Part shown: piece after piece, positions 1 through 8,005 of the stretch
Layout: each line of letters opens with the position of its first letter
How positions within the stretch are numbered: position 1 is the first letter of the stretch
Assembly: GCA_016927895.1 (NCBI GenBank)
Contig: JAFGLT010000008.1
Location: forward strand, 1 to 47,379
Direction of reading: 5' to 3'
DNA from: Candidatus Bathyarchaeota archaeon
GTDB lineage: Archaea; Thermoproteota; Bathyarchaeia; Bathyarchaeales; Bathycorpusculaceae
DNA length: 47,379 nt
Program-made: the position numbers and the translations under genes
The notes under the pieces: generated by a model
Told to the model about the DNA's origin: nothing
Seen by the model: only the letters and a program-made list of their open reading frames with translations
The model's database searches: none

Positions 1-572
1 ATCGTCTCGGCGCTGACTCGTGTAACCTTTGTAAGTAGTAGTATAGCGCCAGTCGCCAGCAGGGAGAATAAAAATGCGCAGATAGTTGTGACATAGGGAT
101 TATTGATAGAGACAATAGAGGTCATGCTGCTGCCAGCACCAAGAAAGATAATCGCGAAGGAGGCACCAAAAGCTGCGGCGCTAGATATTCCTAAAGTGAA
201 CGGTGAAGCCAACGGATTACGAAGAATACACTGCATCACCACCCCTGCAACGGCCAGACCAGCGCCGGCAAGCAAAGCTCCGACAATTCTGACCATGCGA
301 ATGTTCCATATGACGCCTCCCGCCCCGTTCACATCAAAAGTAAAAATGTATCTGATAACGTCTATGAAAGAAATGTTGATAGGCCCGTTCTGGGCGGCAA
401 TAATTATACAAAGACCCAGTAGCAGCAAACCAACGATGAGAAAAAGGCGCTTCCGTTTTACGAATCCTTTGTAGGTCTTTGAAATCTGGTTGCCTTCTTC
501 CTGATTGTCCTCGTAAATGTCAAATGCTTCCGGTCCACCGTGATTCTTGGAACCCTGATTTTCGGTCGTTAT
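1..572 (-). CDS. FecCD/BtuC-type ABC transporter permease, 3' part outside window
   Basis: Reading the minus strand from about 572 down to 1 gives one open frame. A basic segment (KTYKGFVKRKR) is followed by a hydrophobic helix, then the spacing and residues of FecCD-family permeases (GPINISFIDVI, then IRMVRIVGALLAGAGLAVAG, then MQCILRNPLASPFTLGIS). These permeases form the membrane channel of iron-siderophore, heme or cobalamin importers. The gene follows the binding-protein gene on the same strand by about 40 bases, so the two are probably cotranscribed. The start is unclear. An in-frame ATG (584-582) is followed three codons later by TAG (575-573), and no ATG, GTG or TTG lies between that stop and the first helix. 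An ATT codon behind a purine-rich stretch (AGGAAGAAGG), directly before the SKTYKGF segment, is the best-placed alternative. The protein continues beyond base 1. The family call is firm; the substrate is unknown. Confidence 0.82.
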   Translation of the reverse strand, partial: MTTENQGSKNHGGPEAFDIYEDNQEEGNQISKTYKGFVKRKRLFLIVGLLLLGLCIIIAAQNGPINISFIDVIRYIFTFDVNGAGGVIWNIRMVRIVGALLAGAGLAVAGVVMQCILRNPLASPFTLGISSAAAFGASFAIIFLGAGSSMTSIVSINNPYVTTICAFLFSLLATGAILLLTKVTRVSAET

Positions 573-612
573 CTACACCGCCATCAAAAAAAGGAAAGGG
601 GTATTTAATAAA

Positions 613-1704
613 TTACAGCGTGACCGCGCTGCATCCGTTGCCTGTTTGACCAGCTGCGATATCCGAATAGGTCATTGTGGTTCCTGGATAGAATAGCTGT
701 ATGATCTCGTTTGCTTTGTCCTCGAAGGTCCAAGAGTACAAGTCCCCATTGATTACGGATGCGACGTAGTACACGTTGATCAGTTGATTGTCCCAATTGG
801 TGCCGTAACACTTGTAGACCATTGTTGAGTAGATGTTGTTGTTTTCCACTGCTGAAACATCTTGTAATCCAGTGTTCGAGTCTATGTCTTCGTTTATTGC
901 GTCGATGCAGCTACTTAGTCCTATGCTGTCTATGAATATGTAGTCTGGGTTGGCGGCGATCAGAGTTTCCAGTGTGATGACGTATGGTTGACCGTTATCG
1001 GCAGGGTCGATGGCGTTGGGGACATTAGAATAGTCGAAGGGTAGATAATTGCCCGACCCTTTCAGAAATGATGCCCCGCCGTAATAGAACATGCCACAGG
1101 CATATGCGCTTTTTGCACTGGCGGTGGTGGCTTCAGATGTAATGTCGCTAATCATTGTGGCGATGCCTTCATTGAGTTCAGAAGCCCTGTTCTGTTCACC
1201 AAACAAGGTGCCTAAAGAGGTTATCTGGTCGTAGAAAGCCTGTCCAAATTCGACGTTGGCATCGATAACGTACACGGGGATGTTAGTTTGGTCTTGCAGG
1301 GTTTCTGCGGTTGCTGCATCCTCCGCTGTAGAGCTGATAATGATGCTGGGATTTAGGTCTAAAATGGCTTCTGCTGTAGTGGCTATCTGCGGCAGTGCGG
1401 AGAATGTTTCTTTGTTGATGAAGTAGTATGTTTGATCGTCTCGGGTATTGAAGGTGCCGGCGGTTTCAATTGCTTGGACTTTTTCAACTGCATCAAAATA
1501 GGATACCAACCTTAAGGAGCACGCACCTATGCAATAGATGGAGTCTATCTGGTCGGGGATATTTACTGTCCTTCCTAAGGCATCGGTGACGGTTGTTTCT
1601 GATTCGCCATTGTCTCCCGTTGGAGTTAGGATGTAAACAACGCCTACGGCGGCGATTATAACTACTACTATTGCCACGATTGCATAAACTTTGGTTTTTT
1701 CCAT
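613..1704 (-). CDS. ABC transporter substrate-binding protein, iron/cobalamin (PF01497-like) type
   Basis: 363 residues. Residues 7-27 form a single hydrophobic signal or anchor helix (VYAIVAIVVVIIAAVGVVYIL) without an obvious lipobox cysteine, so the protein is probably held at the outer face of the membrane by this helix. The mature part opens with the family hallmark VTDALGRTVNIPDQIDSI and continues with two lobes, including a SIIISSTAE segment and ANPDYIFIDS near residue 260. It should deliver a chelated metal or corrinoid to the FecCD-type permease encoded just downstream. The two genes look like an operon, and the ATPase would lie past the window start. An 18-base palindrome sits 19-36 bases upstream of the start codon, suggesting metal-dependent repression. 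The ligand cannot be read from the sequence. Confidence 0.85.
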   Translation of the reverse strand: MEKTKVYAIVAIVVVIIAAVGVVYILTPTGDNGESETTVTDALGRTVNIPDQIDSIYCIGACSLRLVSYFDAVEKVQAIETAGTFNTRDDQTYYFINKETFSALPQIATTAEAILDLNPSIIISSTAEDAATAETLQDQTNIPVYVIDANVEFGQAFYDQITSLGTLFGEQNRASELNEGIATMISDITSEATTASAKSAYACGMFYYGGASFLKGSGNYLPFDYSNVPNAIDPADNGQPYVITLETLIAANPDYIFIDSIGLSSCIDAINEDIDSNTGLQDVSAVENNNIYSTMVYKCYGTNWDNQLINVYYVASVINGDLYSWTFEDKANEIIQLFYPGTTMTYSDIAAGQTGNGCSAVTL

Positions 1705-1722
1705 TCAATCACTTCCATTGAA

Positions 1723-1740
1723 TAATACCTATGAGTATTA
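1723..1740 (-). promoter_or_regulatory. Operator-like palindrome upstream of the metal/cobalamin uptake genes
   Basis: On the minus strand the sequence reads TAATAC-TCATAG-GTATTA, a perfect 6-base inverted repeat with a 6-base spacer. It lies 19-36 bases before the binding-protein ATG. An AT-rich TATA-like stretch (CTTATTAGTTATAG) lies about 30 bases further upstream, which puts the palindrome near the expected transcription start, where a repressor would act. The form fits a dimeric metalloregulator such as DtxR-like proteins, or NikR, which is encoded in this window. Which regulator binds is inference. Confidence 0.45.
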
Positions 1741-1939
1741 CTAATTTTGACCTAAGTAACACTATAACTAATAAGCATTTCTAGAAAAAGACAGCGAACA
1801 ACCATTCATGCATATCATTTTTTGTATGCGACGTAAATGTCTGCTTCCAGATTGCGAAGCCCGCGACGATTGGTAATTTTGAGACAGCAACGTTTGACTG
1901 ATCTTTGCAGTCTAGTATAGTTGTCCCACTGGCAAATCC

Positions 1940-2012
1940 ATGACGACGGACCCAACGGAAGACCTAAAGTCCCACAAAGCTTGCTACTTATGATGGCGGG
2001 TTTACCCACTAC
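1940..2012 (+). repeat. Left copy of an imperfect direct repeat flanking the integrase
   Basis: This stretch begins ATGACGACGGAC and aligns with the stretch starting at 2958 (ATGACGGAC) through a shared run of motifs: AAG..CACAAA, then TTGC, then GTT..ACCCA. Read as protein it would be MTTDPTEDLKSHKACYL followed by a stop, against MTDLTEERKKHKSCTY in the right copy. The pair therefore looks like two diverged copies of the start of one short gene, one on each side of the integrase. They could be a duplicated insertion target or relics of a small element gene. Confidence 0.45.
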
Positions 2013-2909
2013 GGCAAACACTATTACAAAACCGTCAACACTCAAACCAGAAATAATAAATTTTGTAGCTAAAATGAAAGCAGACAACTATTCAGAAGAC
2101 ACAATCGAAAGCTACGGAAGAGCCTTAGTAACTTTAACCAAAAGAGGCGCCGACCTCTACAGCGTACAAAGCATGAAAGATGTAATAGCAAACCAGAAAA
2201 CCAGCAACGGAACAAAGCAGAACATGAGAAACGCAACTATGCTGTTTCTGAAATACCAAGGAATACAAGCAAACCCTCCAAAATACCGAAGAATAAGAAA
2301 ATGGCTTTTATCCCATTGGAGAACGAGTTAGACCAACTGATATCTGGATGCAAACACCAAATGGCAACATTCCTACAAACGCTTAAGGAAACTGGCGCGA
2401 GATTTGGAGAAGCATTAAACCTAAAATGGACAGACCTAAACATTGAAACAAGCACGTTATCAATAACCTTAGAAAAAAGAAGCAACCCACGCTCAATAAA
2501 AAAAAGCAACAAACTAATAATAATGCTAAACACGCTACCACACAACACACCAAAAATTTTCAATTACTCAAGCAAGAAAAGCGCGAGAAACAACTTCATA
2601 CGAGCAAGAAAACGAATAGCCAATAACCTATGCAACCCAAGAATCAAACAAATCCACTTTCACACTTTTAGACACTGGAAAGCAACAACCGAGCTACACC
2701 GCACAAACAACGTTTATGCAGTAATGAAAATGTTAGGACACAAAAACCTAAACAACACTCAAATGTACATAGGACTTCTACCAGACTTCTCAGACGAATA
2801 CATTTGCAAAGTAGCCCACAACACTCAAGAAGCCTGCAAACTCGCACAAAATGGCTACACTTACGTTCAAACCATAGGCAATGAACATATCTACAAGAAA
2901 CGGAAATAA
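1990..2909 (+). pseudogene. Tyrosine recombinase/integrase (XerA/phage-integrase type), split by a frameshift
   Basis: Two overlapping frames together make one integrase. The first (to 2331; likely start ATG at 1990) carries the SAM-like core-binding domain (KADNYSEDTIESYGRALVTL). The second (2301-2909) carries the whole catalytic domain: Arg in KETGARFGEAL, the His-x-x-Arg box in HTFRH, the GHK His, and the nucleophile Tyr in NTQMYIG. The join lies near 2290-2302, in an A-rich run (AGAATAAGAAAATGG), where one extra A would restore a single frame. The options are a decayed gene, a sequencing or assembly error, or programmed -1 slippage. The coding strand is strikingly A-rich compared with the neighbouring housekeeping genes, a sign of transfer. 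No tRNA lies next to it, so the integration target is not obvious. The recombinase call is firm; whether it is functional is open. Confidence 0.85.
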
Positions 2910-2957
2910 ACCACAACCCCCATTTTTTATTTGTCTCACCGAAATTGAGCACCCATA

Positions 2958-3071
2958 ATGACGGACTTAACAGAGGAACGTAAGAAACACAAATCTTGCA
3001 CCTATGACGCGCGAGTTCTACCCAATTATGGAACAGGTGAGACGCGGGCATGGATAAAAATCCCATGCTGA
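2958..3071 (+). repeat. Right copy of the integrase-flanking repeat, with a 37-codon open frame
   Basis: An ATG at 2958 opens a 37-residue frame (MTDLTEERKKHKSCTYDARV then LPNYGTGETRAWIKIPC) ending at TGA 3069-3071. Its first 25 codons match the sequence in front of the integrase at 1940. I recognise no family. It may be a small gene of the integrated element or a remnant; the left copy is interrupted by a stop after 17 codons. The rest of the gap to 3245 has only short, unsupported frames. Confidence 0.4.
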
Positions 3072-3245
3072 GAGAGCTTACCTTAGAGAGGCGCATCGCC
3101 CCACAATGAAGTTAAGTGTTAGGTTACATGGGAAACAATCCAGCCCGTCATTAGCCACAAAACGGGAAAATTTGCAGATTAGGTTTTTAAGTTCAGCGTT
3201 TACATTTAAGGCTAGGAAAATCACGAGTAAGCTGGGAATTGCATC

Positions 3246-4334
3246 TTGGATTTAGAGAAAAAGATTGAGTTGATTTGTAGACCGCCGACAGAAGAGGTTT
3301 TAACGCCTGAAGATTTGCGTCAGCTTTTGGAAATGGAAGAGCACCCTATCGCCTATAATGGCTGGGAGCCTTCGGGCTTGGCACATTTAGGAACCGGCAT
3401 GATTTGCGCTTACAAGATGAAAGATTTCGCGGAAGCGGGTGTGCGTTTCAAAGCGTTTTTGGCTACGTGGCATGGATGGCTGAACAATAAGCTCGGCGGG
3501 GACCTTGTGCTTATCAGGAAAGCAGCCGACCTTTTCCGTCACTCGTGGATAGCGCTTGGCGTGCCAGCTGACAAGGTGGAGTTCATCTACTCGGACAAGC
3601 TTTACGAGGATATAGATTACTGGGCGAAAACCGTCACGATAGCCAAGAACCTGACCATTGCGAGGACAAGGCGCACGTTGGAGATTGCTGGCAGAAAAGA
3701 AACCGACGCCCGCTATGTTTCAGATTTTCTGTACACACCCATGCAAATTGCTGACATTTACCACATGAACGTGAAAATCTGCCAATTAGGGCTGGACCAG
3801 CGGAAAGCCAACGTCGTCGCCCGAGAAATAGGCGAAAAAATCGGTTACTGGAAACCCGTCTGCGTTCACCACCACTTGCTGCAGGGACTGGAGAAGCCTG
3901 CGGTTTGGCCGATTCCCGAGGGACAGGAAAAAGAGGCGGTGGCTTCAGCGAAAATGTCTAAGAGTAAACCAGACACTTGCATATTCATTTACGACACACC
4001 CGCTGAGATAAAGCAGAAGATGACGAGAGCCTTCTGCCCAGACAGAACCATAGCGTTCAACCCCATCATAGACATGTGCAAGCACATAATCTTCAGGGAA
4101 AAACAGGTGCTCACCATAGAGCGACCAGCAAAATTCGGCGGCAACATAGAATTCCAAAGCTTCAACGAACTTGAAACCGCTTACGCAGAGGGCAAACTGC
4201 ACCCGCAAGACCTCAAAAACGGTGTCGCAACCGAACTCGCCGAGATTCTCGAGCCTGTACGCAGGTACTTCACGAATAACCGTGAAGCGCAAGATTGCTT
4301 AGAAGCCGTTCGACAGGCTAAGGTAACAAGGTAA
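3246..4334 (+). CDS. tyrS: Tyrosyl-tRNA synthetase, archaeal type
   Basis: 362-residue class I synthetase that charges tRNA-Tyr. The ATP-binding HIGH motif appears as HLGTG at residues 47-51 in EPSGLAHLGTG, and the second signature KMSKS is intact at residues 236-240. The stretch QLGLDQRKANVVAREIG between them is the tyrosine-binding region typical of TyrRS, which separates it from TrpRS. The length suits archaeal/eukaryotic-type enzymes, which lack the bacterial S4 tail. The start is a TTG at 3246 immediately before DLEKKIELI. A Toprim gene follows after only 6 bases, so the two are probably cotranscribed. Confidence 0.93.
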   Translation: MDLEKKIELICRPPTEEVLTPEDLRQLLEMEEHPIAYNGWEPSGLAHLGTGMICAYKMKDFAEAGVRFKAFLATWHGWLNNKLGGDLVLIRKAADLFRHSWIALGVPADKVEFIYSDKLYEDIDYWAKTVTIAKNLTIARTRRTLEIAGRKETDARYVSDFLYTPMQIADIYHMNVKICQLGLDQRKANVVAREIGEKIGYWKPVCVHHHLLQGLEKPAVWPIPEGQEKEAVASAKMSKSKPDTCIFIYDTPAEIKQKMTRAFCPDRTIAFNPIIDMCKHIIFREKQVLTIERPAKFGGNIEFQSFNELETAYAEGKLHPQDLKNGVATELAEILEPVRRYFTNNREAQDCLEAVRQAKVTR

Positions 4335-4340
4335 ACCGCT

Positions 4341-4760
4341 TTGTCCACGAGGCTGAAAGAGAAAGAAGAAAAAATTCTCAAAATCCTTGAAAAGTTGGCG
4401 GAAGAATCGGTGAAAGGCAAACCCATCGTGGTGGAAGGAAAAAAAGACGTTGTCGCCCTTCGTGCCCTAGGCGTAAAGGGTACAGTGTTAACGGTTAAAA
4501 CAGGCGGAAGATCCTTTCTTGATGCAATCTGTGAAATAGAAAAGATGTGCGTGCCCGAAGTTATTCTCTTTTTGGATTTTGACAGGCGCGGAAAAGAAGG
4601 AACAAAACACCTCAAACAAAGCCTGGAAAGAGCAAAAATAAAACCCAACACCAAACTCTGGCGCGCCCTCTCAGCAACAGCAGGAAAAGAAATCCAATGC
4701 ATAGAAAGCCTAACAGCCTACCTGCAAACTTTACACGAAAAACTCGGTGTCAAAAGCTAA
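4341..4760 (+). CDS. Small Toprim-domain protein
   Basis: 139 residues with TTG start. A short charged helix (residues 1-25) precedes a Toprim fold: the catalytic-type glutamate is E32 in IVVEGKKD, and the metal-binding DxD motif is D79/D81 in LFLDFDRRGKEG. The domain is found in primases, topoisomerases, RNase M5 and OLD nucleases. Stand-alone proteins of this length are common in archaea and resemble the RNase M5/DnaG Toprim unit. It lies 6 bases behind tyrS, which hints at an RNA-processing or translation-linked role, but the substrate is unknown. Confidence 0.8.
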   Translation: MSTRLKEKEEKILKILEKLAEESVKGKPIVVEGKKDVVALRALGVKGTVLTVKTGGRSFLDAICEIEKMCVPEVILFLDFDRRGKEGTKHLKQSLERAKIKPNTKLWRALSATAGKEIQCIESLTAYLQTLHEKLGVKS

Positions 4761-4778
4761 CCAAACTCAACTAATCAA

Positions 4779-4862
4779 CATATTTGGATTCTAATAGAAA
4801 TTCATTACAGAAACCTATAGGGGGGGTCTACCCAAAGGCTCCTCTTTCCGAAAGAGATGGGT
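4779..4862 (+). repeat. Structured intergenic repeat, copy A
   Basis: This convergent intergenic stretch matches copy B near 21941: the first 37 bases (4779-4815) agree at 31 positions, with no gap. The block includes CATATTTGGA, CTAATAGAAAT and CAGAAA. It then continues into a G run and TCTAC. The 3' half folds into a hairpin: CTCTTT(4842-4847)-CCG-AAAGAG, enclosed by ACCCA(4830-4834)/TGGGT(4858-4862). It ends two bases before the stop codon of the convergent gene, so it may also act as a terminator. Its nature (small RNA, terminator or mobile repeat) is unknown. Confidence 0.5.
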
Positions 4863-4864
4863 AC

Positions 4865-5827
4865 TCAGGGAAGCGTTACTGTACCAGCTACGCGCAGTTT
4901 TCCGTTTTCCAGATACGTTAACACAGCTTCGTCCCCAGGATAATGGACAATTTCCTTTTCCAAAGCCAACTTTAAAGTGGGTTTCCGCCAGTCTCCCTCT
5001 TCTGTGGCGGCTTCGACTTTGCAGTTAAGAAACTGCATCCAGTGACCCAGATGCAGCACCATACCAGTTTTCAGCGGGGTCTGCCAGTACTTAACCAGCG
5101 TGGCGTGGGTGTCCAGCGTTTTTGATGCTTTAACCGCGGGGTCAGTCGTTAACACTGTGCCCCGCTCTACTTCTTTGACTTCAACGTTTTTTAAAGCCAG
5201 CCCCACCCTGTCACCTGCACACGCCGAGTCAAAATCGTCATCATGCTTTTGTATCGACCGCAACTGAACCGTCTTTGTGCCCGGCAGAACTTTCAGGGCA
5301 TCATGCTTCTTGATTGTTCCCTTAGCTACCAAACCAAGAATCACTGTTCCTACGCCTTTCACGCCGAACGCATGGTCAACCGGAACGGCCCCGAACGCAC
5401 CTTCCGCTTCACAGTTTGTCTTCTGCGCCGCCTCAATCAGAAGGCGCTCCTTCAACACTTGGGGGTTGTCTTCTGCAAACTCGAATTTCTCTAAGCAGGT
5501 GCCCTTGATTAGCGGCAGGATTTTCTCCTTTGGGATGTAGTTTCGCAGGACAAAGTATCCGCTTGTTAAGCCGGCGCATTGCAGCATCACGAGGCATTCG
5601 CCGAATGTGGCGTTTAACTCGTCCACGACCACAATTGCCTTCTCAGCCATGGCAACAGCGTAGAAAAGAGGCGCCAACCTTTCAGGGTACCTTGTGGGCT
5701 CGATGAGTGTTACGGTGTCTTCGCCTTTTTTAAGGTTGTACAGAGTGACATCTGAAACTGTACCCTTCTTACCCAAATTGTTTGCATATTCTGATGCGCC
5801 GAGAACGGCAACTGTAAGGTTTCCCAT
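4865..5827 (-). CDS. SelB-like (aSelBL-type) elongation-factor homologue without a P-loop
   Basis: About 320 residues. The C-terminal part is recognisable EF-Tu domain 2/3 material (DHAFGVKGVGTVILGLVAKGTIKKHDALKVLPGTKTVQLRSIQKHDDD), as in SelB/EF-1alpha relatives. The N-terminal part keeps the order of a G domain but lacks GxxxxGK[ST]: in its place stands VLGASEYANNLGKKGTVSD. The NKxD box is also absent. This fits the archaeal SelB-like family (aSelBL), described as having lost canonical GTPase motifs. No selenocysteine machinery is visible nearby, and FwdB in this window uses a normal Cys. The ATG at 5827 gives the usual start (MGNLTVAVLG); a GTG at 5842 would add five residues. A TATA-like box (CATAAAATTTATC) lies near 5870-5882. 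Function unknown. Confidence 0.75.
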   Translation of the reverse strand: MGNLTVAVLGASEYANNLGKKGTVSDVTLYNLKKGEDTVTLIEPTRYPERLAPLFYAVAMAEKAIVVVDELNATFGECLVMLQCAGLTSGYFVLRNYIPKEKILPLIKGTCLEKFEFAEDNPQVLKERLLIEAAQKTNCEAEGAFGAVPVDHAFGVKGVGTVILGLVAKGTIKKHDALKVLPGTKTVQLRSIQKHDDDFDSACAGDRVGLALKNVEVKEVERGTVLTTDPAVKASKTLDTHATLVKYWQTPLKTGMVLHLGHWMQFLNCKVEAATEEGDWRKPTLKLALEKEIVHYPGDEAVLTYLENGKLRVAGTVTLP

Positions 5828-6033
5828 AGACAGATAACCCACGAATTACCGCACGGAACAGATGTCTACCAGATAAATTTTATGCCGCCAAAAACCAAAA
5901 TGAACCAAACCAACACCGACAGCTACAACTAAATACATTCACAAGATGTGGGCTACAAAAAAACTGCTTTAACACCCAGAATTGGCGAAAGTTACATCAG
6001 ATAAGAGAGGAGGAGTCTCCAAAGAAACTATTG

Positions 6034-6606
6034 TTACTTGAAGTGTTTTTGGAACGCTTCGCGGATTTTGGGGGGACCTTTCAACACATGCACGTCTTCC
6101 ATGCGTTCTAGTTTTTTGACCTGCTCCACCTCTTCTTTTCTAACTCGCAGTTTCATGTCTTTGCCGTTTGGAAGTTTAGTGTAAACCGTGCCTTCCTCGT
6201 AGTCTGTTGGTGCAACGTAAACGGGTACGAACGCTTTTAGGCTCATTATGGCGGCGTTGGTGAGCATGGTGTCGCCTATGCTGTTCGCGATTTTCGAAAC
6301 CGTGTTTGACGTGGCAGGCGCGATAAGCAGGAAATCGTACTTGCCCATTTGCATCCACGCTGCAAGGAAGGGCGCGTTAGAGTTAATTTCAACTCGCACC
6401 TTGTCGAAGTTACGTTTCAAGTCTTCTTCAAGCCTGTAATACTTCAAAACTTGGTCTGCAGCCTTGGAAAGGAAAACTTGTATCTCCATCGTATCAGAGT
6501 ATTCCTGCTGGATTTTCTTCATTTCTTCTATGAAATCAGCGATTTTGTCGCCTGCGCCCGTTATGCCCCAAGCAACCTTCCGCTTCTTAACTTTCTCCGC
6601 AGTCAT
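6034..6606 (-). CDS. afpA: Archaeoflavoprotein AfpA (flavoprotein-fold electron carrier)
   Basis: 190 residues. The N-terminal KVAWGITGAGDKI and the central IAPATSNTVSKIANSIGDTMLTNAA are the FMN-binding segments of the HFCD/Dfp flavoprotein fold, and the overall pattern and length match archaeoflavoprotein AfpA. AfpA is an FMN protein that shuttles electrons in anaerobic archaea. Its ATG overlaps the end of the upstream iron-sulfur flavoprotein gene by four bases (6603-6606), so the two are translationally coupled and the proteins are likely redox partners. It is cytoplasmic, with no membrane segments. Confidence 0.85.
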   Translation of the reverse strand: MTAEKVKKRKVAWGITGAGDKIADFIEEMKKIQQEYSDTMEIQVFLSKAADQVLKYYRLEEDLKRNFDKVRVEINSNAPFLAAWMQMGKYDFLLIAPATSNTVSKIANSIGDTMLTNAAIMSLKAFVPVYVAPTDYEEGTVYTKLPNGKDMKLRVRKEEVEQVKKLERMEDVHVLKGPPKIREAFQKHFK

Positions 6607-7202
6607 TTCTTATCCTCCTGCCCATAGCGCTTCAAGAACGCACCAAACTTCTTCACTGTTTTCTTCAAACTTCTGAAGCCCTCTTCATCCAGCTTCACTC
6701 CCTCCAAAGTATCTTTAGACCAAAAAGTCGCACCCAAATTTGCACCAAAGAACCCACCACCCACAGGAATCATGCCCTGTATGATGTAGAACGCATGAAT
6801 CTGCATGAGCGCAAACTCTTGACCGCCAGCCCTGTCTCCACCAACCGCTATACCCATGCCAACTTTACCCCTGAAAAAGTTTTTATCCTCAGCAACCACT
6901 GCTCGCATCCTATCCATAACCGCCTTCGTTTGAGAACTCACGCCACCATTGTATACTGGAGAAGCAAAGATAATTCCCTGTGCCTGAGAAAGCAACGCGT
7001 AAAGCTTTTGCACATCATCCTGAATAACGCACTCCTTTTCCGTGAGGCAATGATCACAATGCGCACAATGATCCACCCATTTACCTCGAACAGTCCAAAA
7101 ACGCGTCTCAAAACCCTGCTCCTCAAGCAGCCTTAAGGCTTCTTTTAAGACGTGTTCAGTGGCTTGCTGCCGAGGGCTACCGCTTATGCCTACAATTATC
7201 AT
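6603..7202 (-). CDS. Iron-sulfur flavoprotein (Isf-type NADPH-dependent FMN reductase family)
   Basis: 199 residues. A flavodoxin-like FMN site is seen in GISGSPRQQATEHVL at the N terminus and in SPVYNGGVSSQTKAVMDR near residue 95. The compact cysteine cluster C46-x2-C49-x2-C52-x5-C58 is the [4Fe-4S] motif of methanogen Isf proteins, which take electrons from ferredoxin and reduce O2, peroxide or other acceptors. It is the first gene of a coupled pair with afpA (4-base overlap). The combination suggests an oxidative-stress or electron-bifurcation side path in an anaerobe; the exact acceptor is unknown. Confidence 0.85.
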   Translation of the reverse strand: MIIVGISGSPRQQATEHVLKEALRLLEEQGFETRFWTVRGKWVDHCAHCDHCLTEKECVIQDDVQKLYALLSQAQGIIFASPVYNGGVSSQTKAVMDRMRAVVAEDKNFFRGKVGMGIAVGGDRAGGQEFALMQIHAFYIIQGMIPVGGGFFGANLGATFWSKDTLEGVKLDEEGFRSLKKTVKKFGAFLKRYGQEDKK

Positions 7203-7305
7203 AACTCATCAAAATTCAATATTCGCTTATACACATATAACTTTCTCAAACAAGAGCAGACTCCAAGCACTAACGCTACGCAGCAAACGCTAAAAGGGGA
7301 GCGGG

Positions 7306-7839
7306 TCATCTCATGGGCAACGCAGTCATGTCAGTGAATTGATTCATGAACCCTTTGATGTGGCTCACTGGGACGTTGACGTTATCCTTGAACCTGTCTA
7401 ACATGTAAAGTAGCCACTCAGACTGTTCCCCGATGAGCCTCCACACTTCTTCAATGCTTTCGTCCCTAAGCAAAGACACGTCAAACTGTGCCCCGTTACC
7501 ATCGATGGCAACTGATTTAACCCATTCAGGCTCTACTTGTCTCGTTAAAACGCAGTAAATAGGCAGAATATCTACTGGGCTAACGTGTTTTTTAAGTTCA
7601 AACCTTATGTGAAAATACAAGTACTCGTCATCCTCAGACGTTGGAACTCCACTATTCTTATCATGAATCCAAAAACAGTACCAACCAACACTGCCCTTAG
7701 CCTTCAACATAGAAATCGTATACGCAACCTTATCCCGAATCAAACCAATATACCCACCAGAAGACAAATCATCCCACGAAAACCTGATGAAAGTCTCCCA
7801 CAAACGATCCAAATTAGGCTTCTCCATATTTTTCTCCAC
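7306..7839 (-). CDS. Conserved hypothetical soluble protein
   Basis: 177 residues, rich in aromatic residues and acidic on balance. I do not recognise the family. There is no signal peptide or membrane helix. The N-terminal half (LWETFIRFSWDDLSSGGYIG, then VAYTISMLKAKGSVGWYCFW) alternates hydrophobic and polar residues like a beta-rich sensor or ligand-binding fold; the C-terminal half is helical. A second ATG at codon 5 is an alternative start. It stands alone on its strand, behind a good TATA box near 7935. Codon use looks like the neighbours, so it is probably a resident gene. Confidence 0.65.
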   Translation of the reverse strand: MEKNMEKPNLDRLWETFIRFSWDDLSSGGYIGLIRDKVAYTISMLKAKGSVGWYCFWIHDKNSGVPTSEDDEYLYFHIRFELKKHVSPVDILPIYCVLTRQVEPEWVKSVAIDGNGAQFDVSLLRDESIEEVWRLIGEQSEWLLYMLDRFKDNVNVPVSHIKGFMNQFTDMTALPMR

Positions 7840-7934
7840 CTAAACTAACTATACAACTAATCCATTAAACAGCTTTACGCTTCCCACAACCAAAAAACCA
7901 CCCCAAACTCAACGAAAATTAACCCCTAAATTCC

Positions 7935-7946
7935 CTATATATAAAG
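7935..7946 (-). promoter_or_regulatory. TATA-type promoter element upstream of the 177-residue gene
   Basis: On the minus strand TTTATATATAGG is close to the archaeal TATA consensus. It lies about 100 bases before the ATG at 7839, which implies a leader of roughly 70 bases. The box is nearly symmetric and could also drive plus-strand transcription towards 7990, where only a six-codon frame is present. Confidence 0.45.
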
Positions 7947-8005
7947 AGGGGCTATAGACTTTTCCGAGCGCTAGAGAACAAGCAAAAATGCGGCATACTC
8001 TAATT

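Noticed and set aside
103-474. Plus-strand 123-codon frame at the window start
   Set aside because: It is antisense to the well-supported FecCD permease and has no motif of its own.
573-575. TAG read as pyrrolysine in the permease
   Set aside because: TAG ends other genes in the window and no Pyl genes are visible; a mutation or alternative start is simpler.
2668-3096. 142-codon minus-strand frame across the integrase 3' end
   Set aside because: Antisense to the clear catalytic domain of the integrase; Cys/Leu-rich shadow composition.
3104-3253. 49-codon frame (MKLSVRLHGKQSSPS..) overlapping the tyrS start
   Set aside because: No ribosome binding sequence or recognisable family; probably chance in the element-remnant region.
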